This document shows, one piece after another, positions 8,011 through 17,653 of a stretch of 35,141 nt of DNA; position 1 is the first letter of the stretch, and each line of letters starts with the position of its first letter. Origin of the DNA: VRUB01 sp046758085 (GTDB lineage: Bacteria; Pseudomonadota; Gammaproteobacteria; Acidiferrobacterales; SPGG2); assembly GCA_046758085.1 (NCBI GenBank), contig JBHHZP010000021.1, positions 1 to 35,141 on the forward strand, read 5' to 3'. Below the pieces are notes generated by a model. It searched no databases, was not told the origin of the DNA, and saw only the letters and a program-made list of their open reading frames with translations. The translations under genes and the position numbers were made by a program.

Positions 8011-9005
8011 CGCCGCACTCCTCCCCCGAGGCGGATCCTCGGGTCGAGAAAAGCCAGGGCAACGTCCGAGACGAACATTCCCACAACCGTCAACACTGAC
8101 AGAAACATGAGAAAGGATCCCGCCAGATACATGTCCTGACTCTGCAAAGCGGATAGCAGCATGGGGCCGGTGGTAGGTAGCGATAGCACCACCGAGACGA
8201 TTGCCGCCCCCGACACCACCTGCGGCAACAGGTTGCCAATATCAGCGATGAACGGATTCAGCGCCATGCGCAAAGGGTACCTGAGGAGCAGTCGCAATGG
8301 CGGCAAACCTTTTGCCCTTCCAGTGACCACGTATTGTTTTTGTAATTCATCCAGTAAGTTTGCGCGCAAACGCCGAATCATACCTGCCGTGCCAGAGGTC
8401 CCGATGACTACCACCGGAATCCACAAGTGTTCGAGCACGGAGAGAAACTTGCCCCAGCTCATGGGCTGATTCACGTAAACGGGATCCATCAGGCCTCCGA
8501 CCGAGGTCCCGAACACGACGTTCGCAAGGTAAAGCAGCACCAACGCCAACAGGAAGTTCGGCGTCGCGAGCCCCAGAAAACCCAGAAACGTAAGGCCGTG
8601 ATCCGTCCAGCTGTACTGATGGGTGGCCGAGTAGACACCAATGGGGAATGCCACCGCCCAGGTGAAAACGATGGTGCTGAACGACAGCAGGAAAGAAAGG
8701 AATAACCGATCGCCGACGACCTCGGACACCGGCAGGTCGTACTCGAATGAGTGACCGAAATCGCCCTGCAGCATGCCGACAAGCCATGTGAAGTACTGAA
8801 CGACAAAAGGTCTGTCCAGACCGTACTGCTGTCGCAGATACTCGACCTTCTCTTTGGCCACGGTTTCACCGAGTGCTTCGAGCTCGGCGATATAAGAGGA
8901 GAGATAATCTCCTTCCGGTAGCTGGATGATGGCGAAGATCAAAACGCTGATCACCAACAACGTCGGAATCATGACCAGTACACGGCGAATGAGAAAACGA
9001 AGCAT
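8007..9005 (-). CDS. Peptide ABC transporter permease (DppB/YejB-like)
   Basis: A 332-residue partner permease. It has an N-terminal TM (about 9-29), a periplasmic segment containing QYGLDRPFVVQYFTWLVGML (60-79), five further hydrophobic segments, and the EAA loop GRAKGLPPLRLLLRYPLRMA (229-248). It would form the heterodimeric channel with the DppC-like protein, with which it overlaps by four bases. It starts 39 bases after the binding-protein gene. The gene order binding protein, B, C matches other Opp/Dpp/Yej operons. Confidence 0.93.
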   Translation of the reverse strand: MLRFLIRRVLVMIPTLLVISVLIFAIIQLPEGDYLSSYIAELEALGETVAKEKVEYLRQQYGLDRPFVVQYFTWLVGMLQGDFGHSFEYDLPVSEVVGDRLFLSFLLSFSTIVFTWAVAFPIGVYSATHQYSWTDHGLTFLGFLGLATPNFLLALVLLYLANVVFGTSVGGLMDPVYVNQPMSWGKFLSVLEHLWIPVVVIGTSGTAGMIRRLRANLLDELQKQYVVTGRAKGLPPLRLLLRYPLRMALNPFIADIGNLLPQVVSGAAIVSVVLSLPTTGPMLLSALQSQDMYLAGSFLMFLSVLTVVGMFVSDVALAFLDPRIRLGGGVRR

Positions 9006-9044
9006 GCTGAATAATCCGCCTGTGGCCGAGTGTGCCGGTCCGGG

Positions 9045-10988
9045 TCAGTTTTGCGTCGCCGTGGGGGTGGCTACGATTTCAGCGAACCAGAACGTATCCG
9101 GCTTATACATGCCAAAGTATGCCCCCGGCTCCCAGTTATAAATGCCCTTCTCCGGAACATTGTTCAGCCCGCGCGCAACCACAACCGGTTGCGGCACGCC
9201 GGAAATGAGTCCGATGGTGAAGACCTGATCGGCATTGATGTCGAGCATTTGCTCCCAGACTCGTTTTCGGCTAGCCTCGTCCTGCGCGTCCACCCATTCC
9301 TGATTCAGGTGTAATAGTTCTTTGGCCTCGGGCAGATCCACCGGCTCGCCTGCCGCGCCACTGGTTTCGTAATACAACCCCCATTTCGGCCATTGCAGTT
9401 GTTGCTGGCTGGTCGGCGCCAGATTTGCGGGGCTCATGTTGGCGGTGGGTATGGCGTTTTCCAGACCTCCCCATACGGACATGAGTGTCTTGCCAGAAAA
9501 AATGCGGTTACGAAACACTTCGCGCTGCATGGGCTTGCTGTAGAGCTTGATACCGGCCTGGAGCCAGCTGTCGTGGATCAGCTCCAGCACGTCGGTCTGC
9601 TCCGTGTCCTCCCCTGCCGTCTCGACAATGATTACCAACGGCCGGCCATCGGGAAGGAGTCGTATGCCATGCTTGTTGCGATTCGTGAGCCCGAGATCGT
9701 CAAGCAACTTGTTAGCCGCCTTCAGATCAAACTCCGCCCAGCTGGTGCGATACTTCGGACGGTACATGGGGCAGTCGGCGATGACCGTGTTGTTTCCGGG
9801 TATGGCAAGGCCATAGTACAGCACCTGATTGAGCTCATGCCGATTGATGGCCAATGACAGCGCGCGGCGAAACCGAACATCCCGCATCAGCTTGCGCCAC
9901 AGCGGATCATTCACATTAATATTGGGGTACAACGCAACGTTGGCACCCTTGATGGTATCCCACAGCCTGACTTCGGTATGGGCGCGCTGTTCATTTTTTT
10001 TCAGAAACGTGTAATCGCTGAACTTGAGATAACGTGCCTGCAAATCGCTTTCCCCGGCCCCGGTCTTGGCCGCTATCAGCTTGCTATCGGCGATGTTCAT
10101 AATGACACCGTCAATATAGGGCAGCTGTCGCCCCAACTGATCCACGCGGTGGAAGTACGGATTGCGCACGAATACAAACCGCTGCGACGGCCCGCGTGTC
10201 GTGTTGACCCATGGCTCGAGCACGGGAAACTCTGGGTTGGTGTTCTTATAGGGCGTATCCATGCGAGTGTGAAGCGCCGACCAGTTGCGAACCTTGACAC
10301 CTCGAATCTTCTCGGCCAGTTTTTTTGGATCGGCGTAACGGATATGAAACTGTTTTAGATAGTGAGCAGGGCTGTAGATGAACAGCGGTCGCGGGCCCGC
10401 CAATGCCAGCAGAAAATACGGGTTGGGTCCGTGCCAACGGTAACGGACTGTCGTCTCATCGATAATCTCAAACACCGGTGGCTTGCCATCCACCAGCAAC
10501 TGCTTGGGTATTCCAAAGGGTGAGAGGTCCGGATTATGCGCGATGTCCTCCCAGTAGTAACGGAAATCCTCGGTAGTAAACGGCTTCCCATCGGACCACT
10601 TGTGGCCTTGGCGCAGGTGCAACGTGAACTCGCGTTCTTCTTTAACGTCAATACGTTCGAGAATATCCGGCACGATGTTGAAATTTTCGTCGTACCCGAC
10701 CAGGCGTGCATAGCCATATACCACCATCATGCGCACGTCCTTGCTCCGGCCCATCAGGATGCGAAGCTCCCCGCCGTGGCGCCCCGGCGACTTTTCCGGG
10801 CTATCCAGCGTCACCACTTTCGGGGGTTGAGGAAGCCTGTCCTCGATCGCGGGTAGTTGACCCGCGGCCACCTGCTCGGCAAGCGCGGGGACATCGATGT
10901 ATGCTTGCACCCGCGCGTGTGCGGGCACTGTCGCCAGGCTCGCGAGCAGGCAACCAAACAACGACAGGCATAATGTGACTCGACTCAT
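9045..10988 (-). CDS. Extracellular solute-binding protein family 5 (peptide binding)
   Basis: 647 residues from the ATG at 10988, which overlaps the ATPase stop as TGATG. A signal peptide is clear: MSRVT, then a hydrophobic core and an AHA cleavage motif near residue 24. The mature part has the SBP_bac_5 hallmark LRQGHKWSDGKPFTTEDFRY, and its size fits the large YejA/microcin-C subgroup rather than DppA (about 500 residues). It delivers a peptide or peptide-like ligand in the periplasm to the adjacent permeases. A longer upstream reading frame exists but would remove the signal peptide from the N-terminus, so I reject it. Confidence 0.92.
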   Translation of the reverse strand: MSRVTLCLSLFGCLLASLATVPAHARVQAYIDVPALAEQVAAGQLPAIEDRLPQPPKVVTLDSPEKSPGRHGGELRILMGRSKDVRMMVVYGYARLVGYDENFNIVPDILERIDVKEEREFTLHLRQGHKWSDGKPFTTEDFRYYWEDIAHNPDLSPFGIPKQLLVDGKPPVFEIIDETTVRYRWHGPNPYFLLALAGPRPLFIYSPAHYLKQFHIRYADPKKLAEKIRGVKVRNWSALHTRMDTPYKNTNPEFPVLEPWVNTTRGPSQRFVFVRNPYFHRVDQLGRQLPYIDGVIMNIADSKLIAAKTGAGESDLQARYLKFSDYTFLKKNEQRAHTEVRLWDTIKGANVALYPNINVNDPLWRKLMRDVRFRRALSLAINRHELNQVLYYGLAIPGNNTVIADCPMYRPKYRTSWAEFDLKAANKLLDDLGLTNRNKHGIRLLPDGRPLVIIVETAGEDTEQTDVLELIHDSWLQAGIKLYSKPMQREVFRNRIFSGKTLMSVWGGLENAIPTANMSPANLAPTSQQQLQWPKWGLYYETSGAAGEPVDLPEAKELLHLNQEWVDAQDEASRKRVWEQMLDINADQVFTIGLISGVPQPVVVARGLNNVPEKGIYNWEPGAYFGMYKPDTFWFAEIVATPTATQN

Positions 10989-12901
10989 CAGGCTGACGCC
11001 TTTACCAGAACGGCGCTGTAAGCACGAACAAAATGACCTCCGCCCAGATCGACAAGGTCTAACGGCTCTGCGCCCTTGGCGCCGAAAGGTTTCGGCCACT
11101 CGTTCGGATCCGATACCCTGCCATCCATCAAGGCGCTCAGGTCAAGCTTGCTGCGTGGGTCCGTGCGCGGTACCGCAGCCAACAGTCCGCGGGTGTAGGG
11201 ATGCACAGGATTACGAAACAGCAGCTCGCGCGGCGCGATCTCGACGAGCTGGCCCGCACACATGACAGCGATGCGATCGGCCATATAATCGATCACGGCC
11301 AGGTTGTGGGAAATGAAGAGATAAGCCAGCCCCAACTCCAACTGCAGATCCTTGAGCAGATTCAGGATTTGCGCTTGCACCGATACGTCGAGTGCCGACA
11401 CCGGTTCATCGCAGATCAACAGATCCGGGTTCAACGCCAGTGCCCGGGCAATGCCTATGCGCTGGCGTTGCCCACCGGAGAAACTGTGTGGGTATCGCGA
11501 TAGAAACCGTGGATCGAGCCCGACGTGGCGCATAAGCTCCTGGACGATCTCCATGCGCTGCGCGCGATCGCCGATTCCGTGGATAATCAACGGCTCACTG
11601 ATAATGTCGAACACCGTCATGCGCGGATTCAGCGAGCCGAATGGGTCCTGGAATATGAACTGGATCTTCCGCCGAAACTCGATCAAATCTTTGTCGCTAA
11701 GACGGCTCACATCTACGCGCGTGCCACGATCATTGCATACCACCTCGCCGCGATCAGGCTCGATCGCCCGCATGATCACCTTGGCCAATGTGGTCTTGCC
11801 AGATCCGCTTTCACCGACCAGCCCCAAACATTCCCCGCGCTCGACGTTCAGGCTCACATCATCCAAGGCTTGAACCGTAAACGTCTTGGCACCGCCGAAG
11901 ACGCCGCCTTTGCGCGACCGAAACTGCTTGCTCACATGCGCCACTTGCAGCAGCGGACCGGCTGCGCGCGTGTCCTGCGGCCAAGGCTCGCGTTCAGCCA
12001 GATACCCACCGGTCGCACGTTCGATGTCGCGGATCGGCGTCAAACGTTCCCCTGTCTTCATACCGACCCGTGGCACCGCACGCACCAACGCCTTGAGGTA
12101 CGGATGCTTCGGGTCATCGAAAATATCGAGCAGCGCTCCGCGCTCCATCAGCTTGCCGTGATAAATCACGATGACATCGTCGGCCATGTTCGCGACCACG
12201 CCCAGGTCATGGGTAATCAGCAGTACCGTCATGCCAAGCTGTGCCTGCAGGTCGTTGATAAGCTTTAATATCTGCGCCTGGATTGTAACGTCGAGCGCCG
12301 TTGTCGGTTCGTCCGCGATCAGCAGCGCCGGGCGACAGACCAGCGCCATAGATATCATCGCACGCTGGCGCAACCCGCCGGAAAGTTCAAACGGATAGGT
12401 GTTCAACGCCTTGCGCGGGTTCGGAAATCCCACCATCGCCAGCATGTGTGCGACCAAATCGTGCGCCTCGCCACCGCTCACGTCACGGTGCAGCAGCAAC
12501 GCCTCGATCACCTGACTGCCCACGGTGTGCAGTGGCGACAAGGAGTTCATCGGCTCCTGAAAAATCATGGCAATCCGGCCACCGCGAATACTCCGCATGG
12601 CCTGGCTGTCACGATCCAGCCTTGCAATGTCGATGGGCGTGCTGGTTGTGTCGACGCCGGGCGCGTGCGGGTCGGGATCATAGAACAAGATTTCACCACC
12701 CGTAATATGAGCCGTGTCCGGCAGAATCCCCATGATCGCTTGCGCGATGACGGACTTACCGGACCCGGATTCCCCGACGAGTGCAGCCGTGGTATTTCGT
12801 CGGATGTCGAAAGAGACACCTTGCACCGCTCGTACCACGCCCTGATCGTGCAAGCTGAAGTCGACCTCGAGGTCTCGTATGCGCAGTAACGGCTCAGCCA
12901 T
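10988..12901 (-). CDS. Fused double-ATPase of peptide ABC transporter (YejF-like)
   Basis: 637 residues with two complete ABC ATPase domains fused, equivalent to DppD plus DppF in one chain as in YejF. Domain 1: Walker A GESGSGKS (43-50), signature LSGGLRQ (173-179), Walker B ALLIADEP (192-199). Domain 2: Walker A GESGSGKT (363-370), signature FSGGQRQ (474-480), Walker B DLLICDEP (493-500). Each domain ends with the oligopeptide-type HPY extension (NPVHPYTRGLL in domain 2). I chose the ATG at 12901 because it starts MAEPLLRIRDLEVDF and overlaps the previous stop by eight bases. All catalytic residues look intact, unlike the ABC protein at 25279. Confidence 0.94.
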   Translation of the reverse strand: MAEPLLRIRDLEVDFSLHDQGVVRAVQGVSFDIRRNTTAALVGESGSGKSVIAQAIMGILPDTAHITGGEILFYDPDPHAPGVDTTSTPIDIARLDRDSQAMRSIRGGRIAMIFQEPMNSLSPLHTVGSQVIEALLLHRDVSGGEAHDLVAHMLAMVGFPNPRKALNTYPFELSGGLRQRAMISMALVCRPALLIADEPTTALDVTIQAQILKLINDLQAQLGMTVLLITHDLGVVANMADDVIVIYHGKLMERGALLDIFDDPKHPYLKALVRAVPRVGMKTGERLTPIRDIERATGGYLAEREPWPQDTRAAGPLLQVAHVSKQFRSRKGGVFGGAKTFTVQALDDVSLNVERGECLGLVGESGSGKTTLAKVIMRAIEPDRGEVVCNDRGTRVDVSRLSDKDLIEFRRKIQFIFQDPFGSLNPRMTVFDIISEPLIIHGIGDRAQRMEIVQELMRHVGLDPRFLSRYPHSFSGGQRQRIGIARALALNPDLLICDEPVSALDVSVQAQILNLLKDLQLELGLAYLFISHNLAVIDYMADRIAVMCAGQLVEIAPRELLFRNPVHPYTRGLLAAVPRTDPRSKLDLSALMDGRVSDPNEWPKPFGAKGAEPLDLVDLGGGHFVRAYSAVLVKASA

Positions 12902-13403
12902 GCTTAGCGCTCTTTCGCGCGCGTGGTGTGGCCACGTCATCGGCCCCCAGAGCGGAAAAGTTGGCTTCCGTTGTCGGGTTCAGGGCGAGGCCGTTTGCAT
13001 GGGCAGATTCCTGCGCACGTCGGACGATTTCATGGAATCCTTCGATGCGTGAGTCGATACTCAGTTTCTTGTGATTCGACCTCAGGGTCAGTTGCAACCA
13101 GCCGTTCTTGCTTTCTTTGCCTACGGAGTAGTAATCGAGACTGAGCCCGGTCAGCCCGGCCCAGCGTATACGCACCCCGCTCGGGGTAGCCGAGATCCCA
13201 TCATCCGTCACATCGAGCTGCGTGCGGTGGCGCCACGCCGTCTGAACACCAAACCCGAGAAACAGCAGCGCCAGCGCCGCAAAAACAATGAGCAACACGC
13301 GCGGCAGCGGCGCGAATAACACCAGCCCCGCCATCACGGCAAAACCGATAGCGGCACGAGCATAATCGCCACGCACCCGCTCGAACGGATAGCCGTACTT
13401 CAT
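12894..13403 (-). CDS. Small membrane protein with PH-like C-terminal domain, function unknown
   Basis: 169 residues from the ATG at 13403. Two adjacent TM helices (about 16-34 and 38-54) are followed by a soluble domain whose beginning (TQLDVTDDGISATPSGVRI, then W) looks like bacterial PH or YcxB-like domains. The rest includes RSNHKKLSIDSRIEG and a C-terminal Ala/Thr-rich, basic tail. I do not recognise a specific family. It lies 81 bases after a glycosyltransferase gene and overlaps the transporter ATPase start, so it is very probably co-translated with the importer. It joins the glycan part of the operon to the transport part. Confidence 0.7.
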   Translation of the reverse strand: MKYGYPFERVRGDYARAAIGFAVMAGLVLFAPLPRVLLIVFAALALLFLGFGVQTAWRHRTQLDVTDDGISATPSGVRIRWAGLTGLSLDYYSVGKESKNGWLQLTLRSNHKKLSIDSRIEGFHEIVRRAQESAHANGLALNPTTEANFSALGADDVATPRARKSAKHG

Positions 13404-13484
13404 ATCACCCAACTCTCGCTAATGCTGCGGCAACGCGCAACCCCGCACTCGCGGAGAAAGGCAGCGCTGGAATCTGCCCCTGCC

Positions 13485-14669
13485 TCACGTGCCGAGACGC
13501 TCGACCCGACCGTTTATGGTGCGCCCGCCGATGTGCGCAGCGATCAGCTGTGCCGAGGTTTCCGCGCCGCTCACATCGATCGATGCGTGTCGTAATGAAA
13601 CCCTTGTGCTCGCTATGCCCGTCGCCTGCGCCAATCGCTGCGGCGTGAGCTCGTGGTTTTCCACGATATTGACCAACCCGTGACCGGCGAGCACCCGTGC
13701 GCGGATCGCCTGCTCCTGCTCGCGCTCGTCGGAATAAGGCACGAACACCGCAGGCGCATTGCAAGCCAGGACCTCGAGCATCGTATTGTAACCAGCCTGG
13801 GATATCGACAGTGCACAGTTTTTGAGCAGGGTCGTGAAATCCGGCCGGTTGCGCTCGACAATGAGCCCGTCCGCAGCCGCAGAACGTAGGCGCTCAAAGC
13901 GCGCCTGGGGCAGATTCTGGCCGACCAGGATACGCCAGCGCAAATGCGCCAGCGCGGACAGCGCCCGGGCGTCCATAGCGGCACGCAACAAATGCTCGCC
14001 GAATGCACCGCCCCCGGCCGACACGATCACCTCGCCAGTCCCCGCCTCGCCGGTAACCGGGGCCTGCTCGCGCGCCATGACGTAGCCCGTGTAGTGCAGC
14101 TTGTGGGTGATGCAGTGGGTCAGCGGGAACGTGGCATCGAACGGGACCAGTGCCGGATCGCTGTGCACAAGCACCAGATCGAAGTAGCGCTCGAGCAGGC
14201 GCACGATCTCCTCATTGCCCCCCGGCCGGTGTCGTTGCTCCAGGATGTCGCGCACCGAGCAGACCACTAGCGGCCGCGGCCGCCGCGCGTGCGCGGCTTC
14301 GAGCAACGGCAGCAGCTCGAAGCGCAGCAGCCCCCGCCCAAACGGAAACGTCTCGACGAGCAGCACATCAGGGCGGCACTGGGCAAAGGTCTCGAGCAGC
14401 ATCCCGCGCCGCTGCGCCCTCCAGGCATCGTTCACTGGCCTGCCGTGCTGGTCGGCCAGCGTCTTGTAGCGCATGTTCGGGGAGCGCGCGGGCGGGAGCT
14501 GCACGAGTCTCGCGCAACCGAGCTGCAGGCCCGGCACGGGAAACCCGCCGGTCACGTATGTCACATCCACCCCGTGCCGGCACATCGCCCGGGCGATCGC
14601 CGCAACCCGCCACTGGTGGCCACTGCCCATCAGGTGCTGGACATGACACAGCATGCGCCCGTCAATCAT
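13485..14669 (-). CDS. MurG-like GT-B glycosyltransferase
   Basis: 394 residues from the ATG at 14669, which overlaps the phosphatase stop by eight bases. The N-terminal glycine loop QHLMGSGHQWRV and the C-terminal donor-site region SISQAGYNTMLEVLACNAPAVFVPY are typical of MurG/GT28-type and PF13528-like enzymes that use a nucleotide-sugar donor. No signal peptide or TM segment is seen, so it is probably cytoplasmic or peripheral. It is related to the first gene of the operon (17654-18880), which has the same two motifs, so the operon contains two paralogues of this type. Acceptor and donor are unknown. Confidence 0.85.
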   Translation of the reverse strand: MIDGRMLCHVQHLMGSGHQWRVAAIARAMCRHGVDVTYVTGGFPVPGLQLGCARLVQLPPARSPNMRYKTLADQHGRPVNDAWRAQRRGMLLETFAQCRPDVLLVETFPFGRGLLRFELLPLLEAAHARRPRPLVVCSVRDILEQRHRPGGNEEIVRLLERYFDLVLVHSDPALVPFDATFPLTHCITHKLHYTGYVMAREQAPVTGEAGTGEVIVSAGGGAFGEHLLRAAMDARALSALAHLRWRILVGQNLPQARFERLRSAAADGLIVERNRPDFTTLLKNCALSISQAGYNTMLEVLACNAPAVFVPYSDEREQEQAIRARVLAGHGLVNIVENHELTPQRLAQATGIASTRVSLRHASIDVSGAETSAQLIAAHIGGRTINGRVERLGT

Positions 14670-15255
14670 GGCCCTTGAGCCCGATATTGAGGCGTTCCAC
14701 GGCAAGCGTGCCGTCACGGTGAATACCGAAGAGGTGGGCGCTGGCCCAGTCCAGGCGGTACGGAGGCTTCCCCGTGAGATCCCATCCGGTCGCCATCGCC
14801 AGCGCGGCCTGGATCACGCCCTTGTGGGTGACCGCCGCCACCGGGTGGCCGCGCGCGGTAATGTCCAGCGTCCACGCCCGCACGCGCGCCACCAGCCGCC
14901 TCGGGGTCTCGCCCCCCGGGGGCGAGAAGTCGAGGCCGCGGGCCTCTTGCTGCGCCACGGCCGCGCCATACTGCGCACGCAGATCGGCCCAGGTACGGCC
15001 CTCCCACTCGCCCCAGCTCATCTCGGCAAGCCGCGGATCGCATCGCACGCGGCCTACACCCAACAGACATGCGGTCTCGAGTGCCCTCGCCAGCGGGCTC
15101 GCGACCCACTCGTAGGCGTGGAACTCTGCCGGCACATGCCAGCCCACGACCTCCTGCCGGCCCGCCGGGCCTAAAGACAAGTCCGTGTGACCCTGAATCC
15201 GGCCTTCGACATTCCACGGCGTTGGCCCGTGGCGGATCAACAGCATCGGGGTCAC
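14662..15255 (-). CDS. Histidine phosphatase superfamily protein
   Basis: 197 residues of the phosphoglycerate-mutase-like branch. It has the nucleophile motif LLIRHG (5-10, His9), the second arginine motif SPLARALETA, the acidic EMSWGEWEG and the second catalytic His in VTHKGVIQ. The GTG at 15255 overlaps the upstream stop (GTGA); an ATG at 15246 would give MLLIRHG and is equally possible. It probably dephosphorylates a small metabolite or sugar phosphate. Its place between glycosyltransferases, with overlaps on both sides, suggests action on a glycan precursor; that is inference. Confidence 0.88.
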   Translation of the reverse strand: MTPMLLIRHGPTPWNVEGRIQGHTDLSLGPAGRQEVVGWHVPAEFHAYEWVASPLARALETACLLGVGRVRCDPRLAEMSWGEWEGRTWADLRAQYGAAVAQQEARGLDFSPPGGETPRRLVARVRAWTLDITARGHPVAAVTHKGVIQAALAMATGWDLTGKPPYRLDWASAHLFGIHRDGTLAVERLNIGLKGHD

Positions 15256-16403
15256 CGTCGCCCCCGCTGCCGCGCCTGCTCGAGAATGCGGTCCAAGGCC
15301 GCCGCCGCACCCACGATGTCATGCTCGCGGCAGGCGAGATCAGCGCCGGCGGCGCCCATGGCGCTGGCCCGCGCAGGACTGTCGAGCAGCGCGAGCACGG
15401 CGCCCGCGAACGCCCCGGCATCGCCGGGCGGTGCGAGCAGCCCGGTGACCCCGTCACTGACGACGTCCGGCACCCCGCGGCTGCGGCCAGCCACCACGGC
15501 CAGGCCCGCGGCCTGCGCCTCCAGCAGTGCCATGCCGAACGGCTCATCGACCGCCGGCCACACGAACAGGTCAGCGGCTGCGTAAAACGCTCTCAATACA
15601 TCCGGCGGCTGCAACCCTGCGAACACGATGTGATGGCCTCTGAGGGGCGCAAACGCCGCCTCGACCTCCGCCCGTGTCGGTCCGTCGCCTGCGATCAGGA
15701 GCGACAGCCGGCGCTCCGTGATGCCTTGCAGCGCCTGCGCCAGCACACGGTAGCAGGCCAACTTGTTCCCCTCTCGCATCATCGCCACAGTGAGCAGCCA
15801 GGGCCTTGCTGGATCCAGTCCATAGCACTGCCGCAGCACGCTACGCGCGCTTGCGCGCCCGTCGGACACTGTGTACTCGCGCGTGTCGAGGAACGGCTTC
15901 AGCGTCACCAGCCGTCGTCGATCCCCGAGCAGCGGCAGCAGGCAGGGGATATCGCAGGACTTGAGCGCAATGACCCGATCGCACCTGGTGATCGCGGCGC
16001 GCGCCGCTTCCAGGCCCATGCCCCAGGGGCTGTCGGCGTGCTTCGGCGCGTACGACGCCTCGGCGATCACGTACGGGATGTCCAGCGCCCGACTGACGGC
16101 GGGGCCCAGCCAGTCCGGGGCCTTGTAGTAGACGTGATAGCTGAACCACACCGCGGGCCGCGCCGCGGGCGGCTCGCCCCGGTACCGACGCGCCAGCCGC
16201 TCGGCGAGCCGCTGGCCAAGGCCACGCAACCGCCGCTGGCGCGCGACATCGCCGCGGCCGTCCCAGCTGCGAAAGGTCGAGGCCAACCCAACATCGTGGC
16301 CCGCCTCCTGCAACGCACGCCAGAGCAGGCGTGCGATCTTTCTGTCCCCGGACGGCACGGGTGCGGTCGGTGCCTTCATCGGCGCATAAAAGGCCACCTT
16401 CAT
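15252..16403 (-). CDS. GT4 family glycosyltransferase
   Basis: 383 residues from the ATG at 16403, which overlaps the previous stop as ATGA. It is a retaining GT-B enzyme: an N-terminal acceptor domain starting KVAFYAPMKAP, then the C-terminal GT4 domain with LTVAMMREGNKL, LLIAGDGPTRAEVEAAF and the EX7E motif EPFGMALLEAQAAGLAVVAG. The YHVYYKAPDWLGP stretch with PYVIAEASYAPKHA is typical of lipopolysaccharide or exopolysaccharide transferases. It is the third gene of the operon. Donor and acceptor are unknown. Confidence 0.9.
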   Translation of the reverse strand: MKVAFYAPMKAPTAPVPSGDRKIARLLWRALQEAGHDVGLASTFRSWDGRGDVARQRRLRGLGQRLAERLARRYRGEPPAARPAVWFSYHVYYKAPDWLGPAVSRALDIPYVIAEASYAPKHADSPWGMGLEAARAAITRCDRVIALKSCDIPCLLPLLGDRRRLVTLKPFLDTREYTVSDGRASARSVLRQCYGLDPARPWLLTVAMMREGNKLACYRVLAQALQGITERRLSLLIAGDGPTRAEVEAAFAPLRGHHIVFAGLQPPDVLRAFYAAADLFVWPAVDEPFGMALLEAQAAGLAVVAGRSRGVPDVVSDGVTGLLAPPGDAGAFAGAVLALLDSPARASAMGAAGADLACREHDIVGAAAALDRILEQARQRGRR

Positions 16404-17644
16404 GGGCGCGATACCTCCAGCGCCGCGCCGAAATTGGCCGCCAGCCGCTCGACCGATGTGGCGAAACAAAAGCGCTCACGCACACGCTTCTGCCCGGCCA
16501 CACCCAGCCGTTCGCGGGCATCGCGGTCGACGATCAGGCGCGAGAGCGCTGCGCACAATGCCGCGCTGTCGCGCTCCGGCACCAGCAATCCGGTGACACC
16601 GTCCTCGATGAGCTCGGGGATGGCCGAGAAGCGCGTGGCGACACAGGCAAGCCCCTGGCTCTGCGCCTCCAGCAGGACGTTGGGCAGACCGTCGCGGTCA
16701 CCATCTTTCGCAACTCGGCAAGCAAGCACGAACAGATCGGCCTGGCGGTACTCCCGCAAGACCGCATCGTGCGGTTGTGCGCCCAGCCATGACGCTTGCG
16801 CATTCATACCGAGTGCCCTGGCGCGCGCCTTGAGCCGCGCCAGCAAAGGGCCACCGCCGACGTGCACGAACTGCCAATGGACATCCTGCGGTAACGCAGC
16901 CAGCGCATCAAGCAAGTCCTGGTAACCTTTCTTCTCAACCGCACGGCCGACGGACAGAATCCTGATTGGATCGCTTGCCGTCCGACCGTCGCGTCGCGGG
17001 CGTACGGTAGGGGGAGGCGGGAAGCGGCTGGTGTCCAGCCCATGATAGAGCAGCTGCACACGATCTGCGGCCGGCGCCAGACGGCGCAAGTGATGGAAAT
17101 TGACCGAGGTGCAGGTGACCGCCCAACGGCAATTGGCAAGCTTCTCTCGCTTCTCCCAATCGGGACTGGTCCATATGTCACGCGCATGCGCGGAGCAACT
17201 CCACGCCAGTCCCGTCAGCAAGCTCGCATAACGAGTCACCGATGCGGGTGTGTGTAAAAAATGCGCGTGCAAGTGGCCGACCTCGGAGGACAGTTCCCGC
17301 GCGAGGACCATTGCCTGCCCGAATCTGCGTACGCGGTTAGGTGTGGGATTACGCAGCAGGTCACGCAGCCATGTAACTAAAGCGTCGCGATATCCCGGGC
17401 GTGCGCGCGCGGATCGCCAAGCGCGCCACACCCGGAACGGTTCCCTATAAAGGTACTCGGGCAAATATGAAACAGGGGCCTTTACTTCCCCATGAACCGG
17501 ATGAGTATGCTTGTCCGTCGGGTACCGCAAAGAAATGATCCGGATGTCGAGGCCGCGTTGCTCGAGTGCGCGGATCTCCTGGGCGATAAAGGCCTCTGAC
17601 AGCCGCGGGTAGCCCTTGAGCACGAAGGCGACAGTACCAGACAC
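16400..17644 (-). CDS. GT4 family glycosyltransferase (colanic-acid type)
   Basis: 414 residues from a GTG at 17644, 9 bases after the preceding stop. The N-terminal domain has FVLKGYPRLSEAFIAQEI, the hallmark of exopolysaccharide transferases, and HLHAHFLHTPASVTRYA. The C-terminal GT4 domain has ILSVGRAVEKKGYQDLL, FVHVGGGPL and the donor-site motif DGLPNVLLEAQSQGLACVAT, in which Asp replaces the first Glu of EX7E, a common variant. It overlaps the next transferase by four bases, so the two are probably translated at matched levels and act on the same glycan. Confidence 0.92.
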   Translation of the reverse strand: MSGTVAFVLKGYPRLSEAFIAQEIRALEQRGLDIRIISLRYPTDKHTHPVHGEVKAPVSYLPEYLYREPFRVWRAWRSARARPGYRDALVTWLRDLLRNPTPNRVRRFGQAMVLARELSSEVGHLHAHFLHTPASVTRYASLLTGLAWSCSAHARDIWTSPDWEKREKLANCRWAVTCTSVNFHHLRRLAPAADRVQLLYHGLDTSRFPPPPTVRPRRDGRTASDPIRILSVGRAVEKKGYQDLLDALAALPQDVHWQFVHVGGGPLLARLKARARALGMNAQASWLGAQPHDAVLREYRQADLFVLACRVAKDGDRDGLPNVLLEAQSQGLACVATRFSAIPELIEDGVTGLLVPERDSAALCAALSRLIVDRDARERLGVAGQKRVRERFCFATSVERLAANFGAALEVSRP

Positions 17645-17653
17645 AGGGGCGCG

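Noticed and set aside
15069..16925. 618-codon plus-strand frame opposite two glycosyltransferases
   Set aside because: Low-complexity Arg/Ala/Gln-rich translation with no motifs, while both minus-strand genes are unmistakable.
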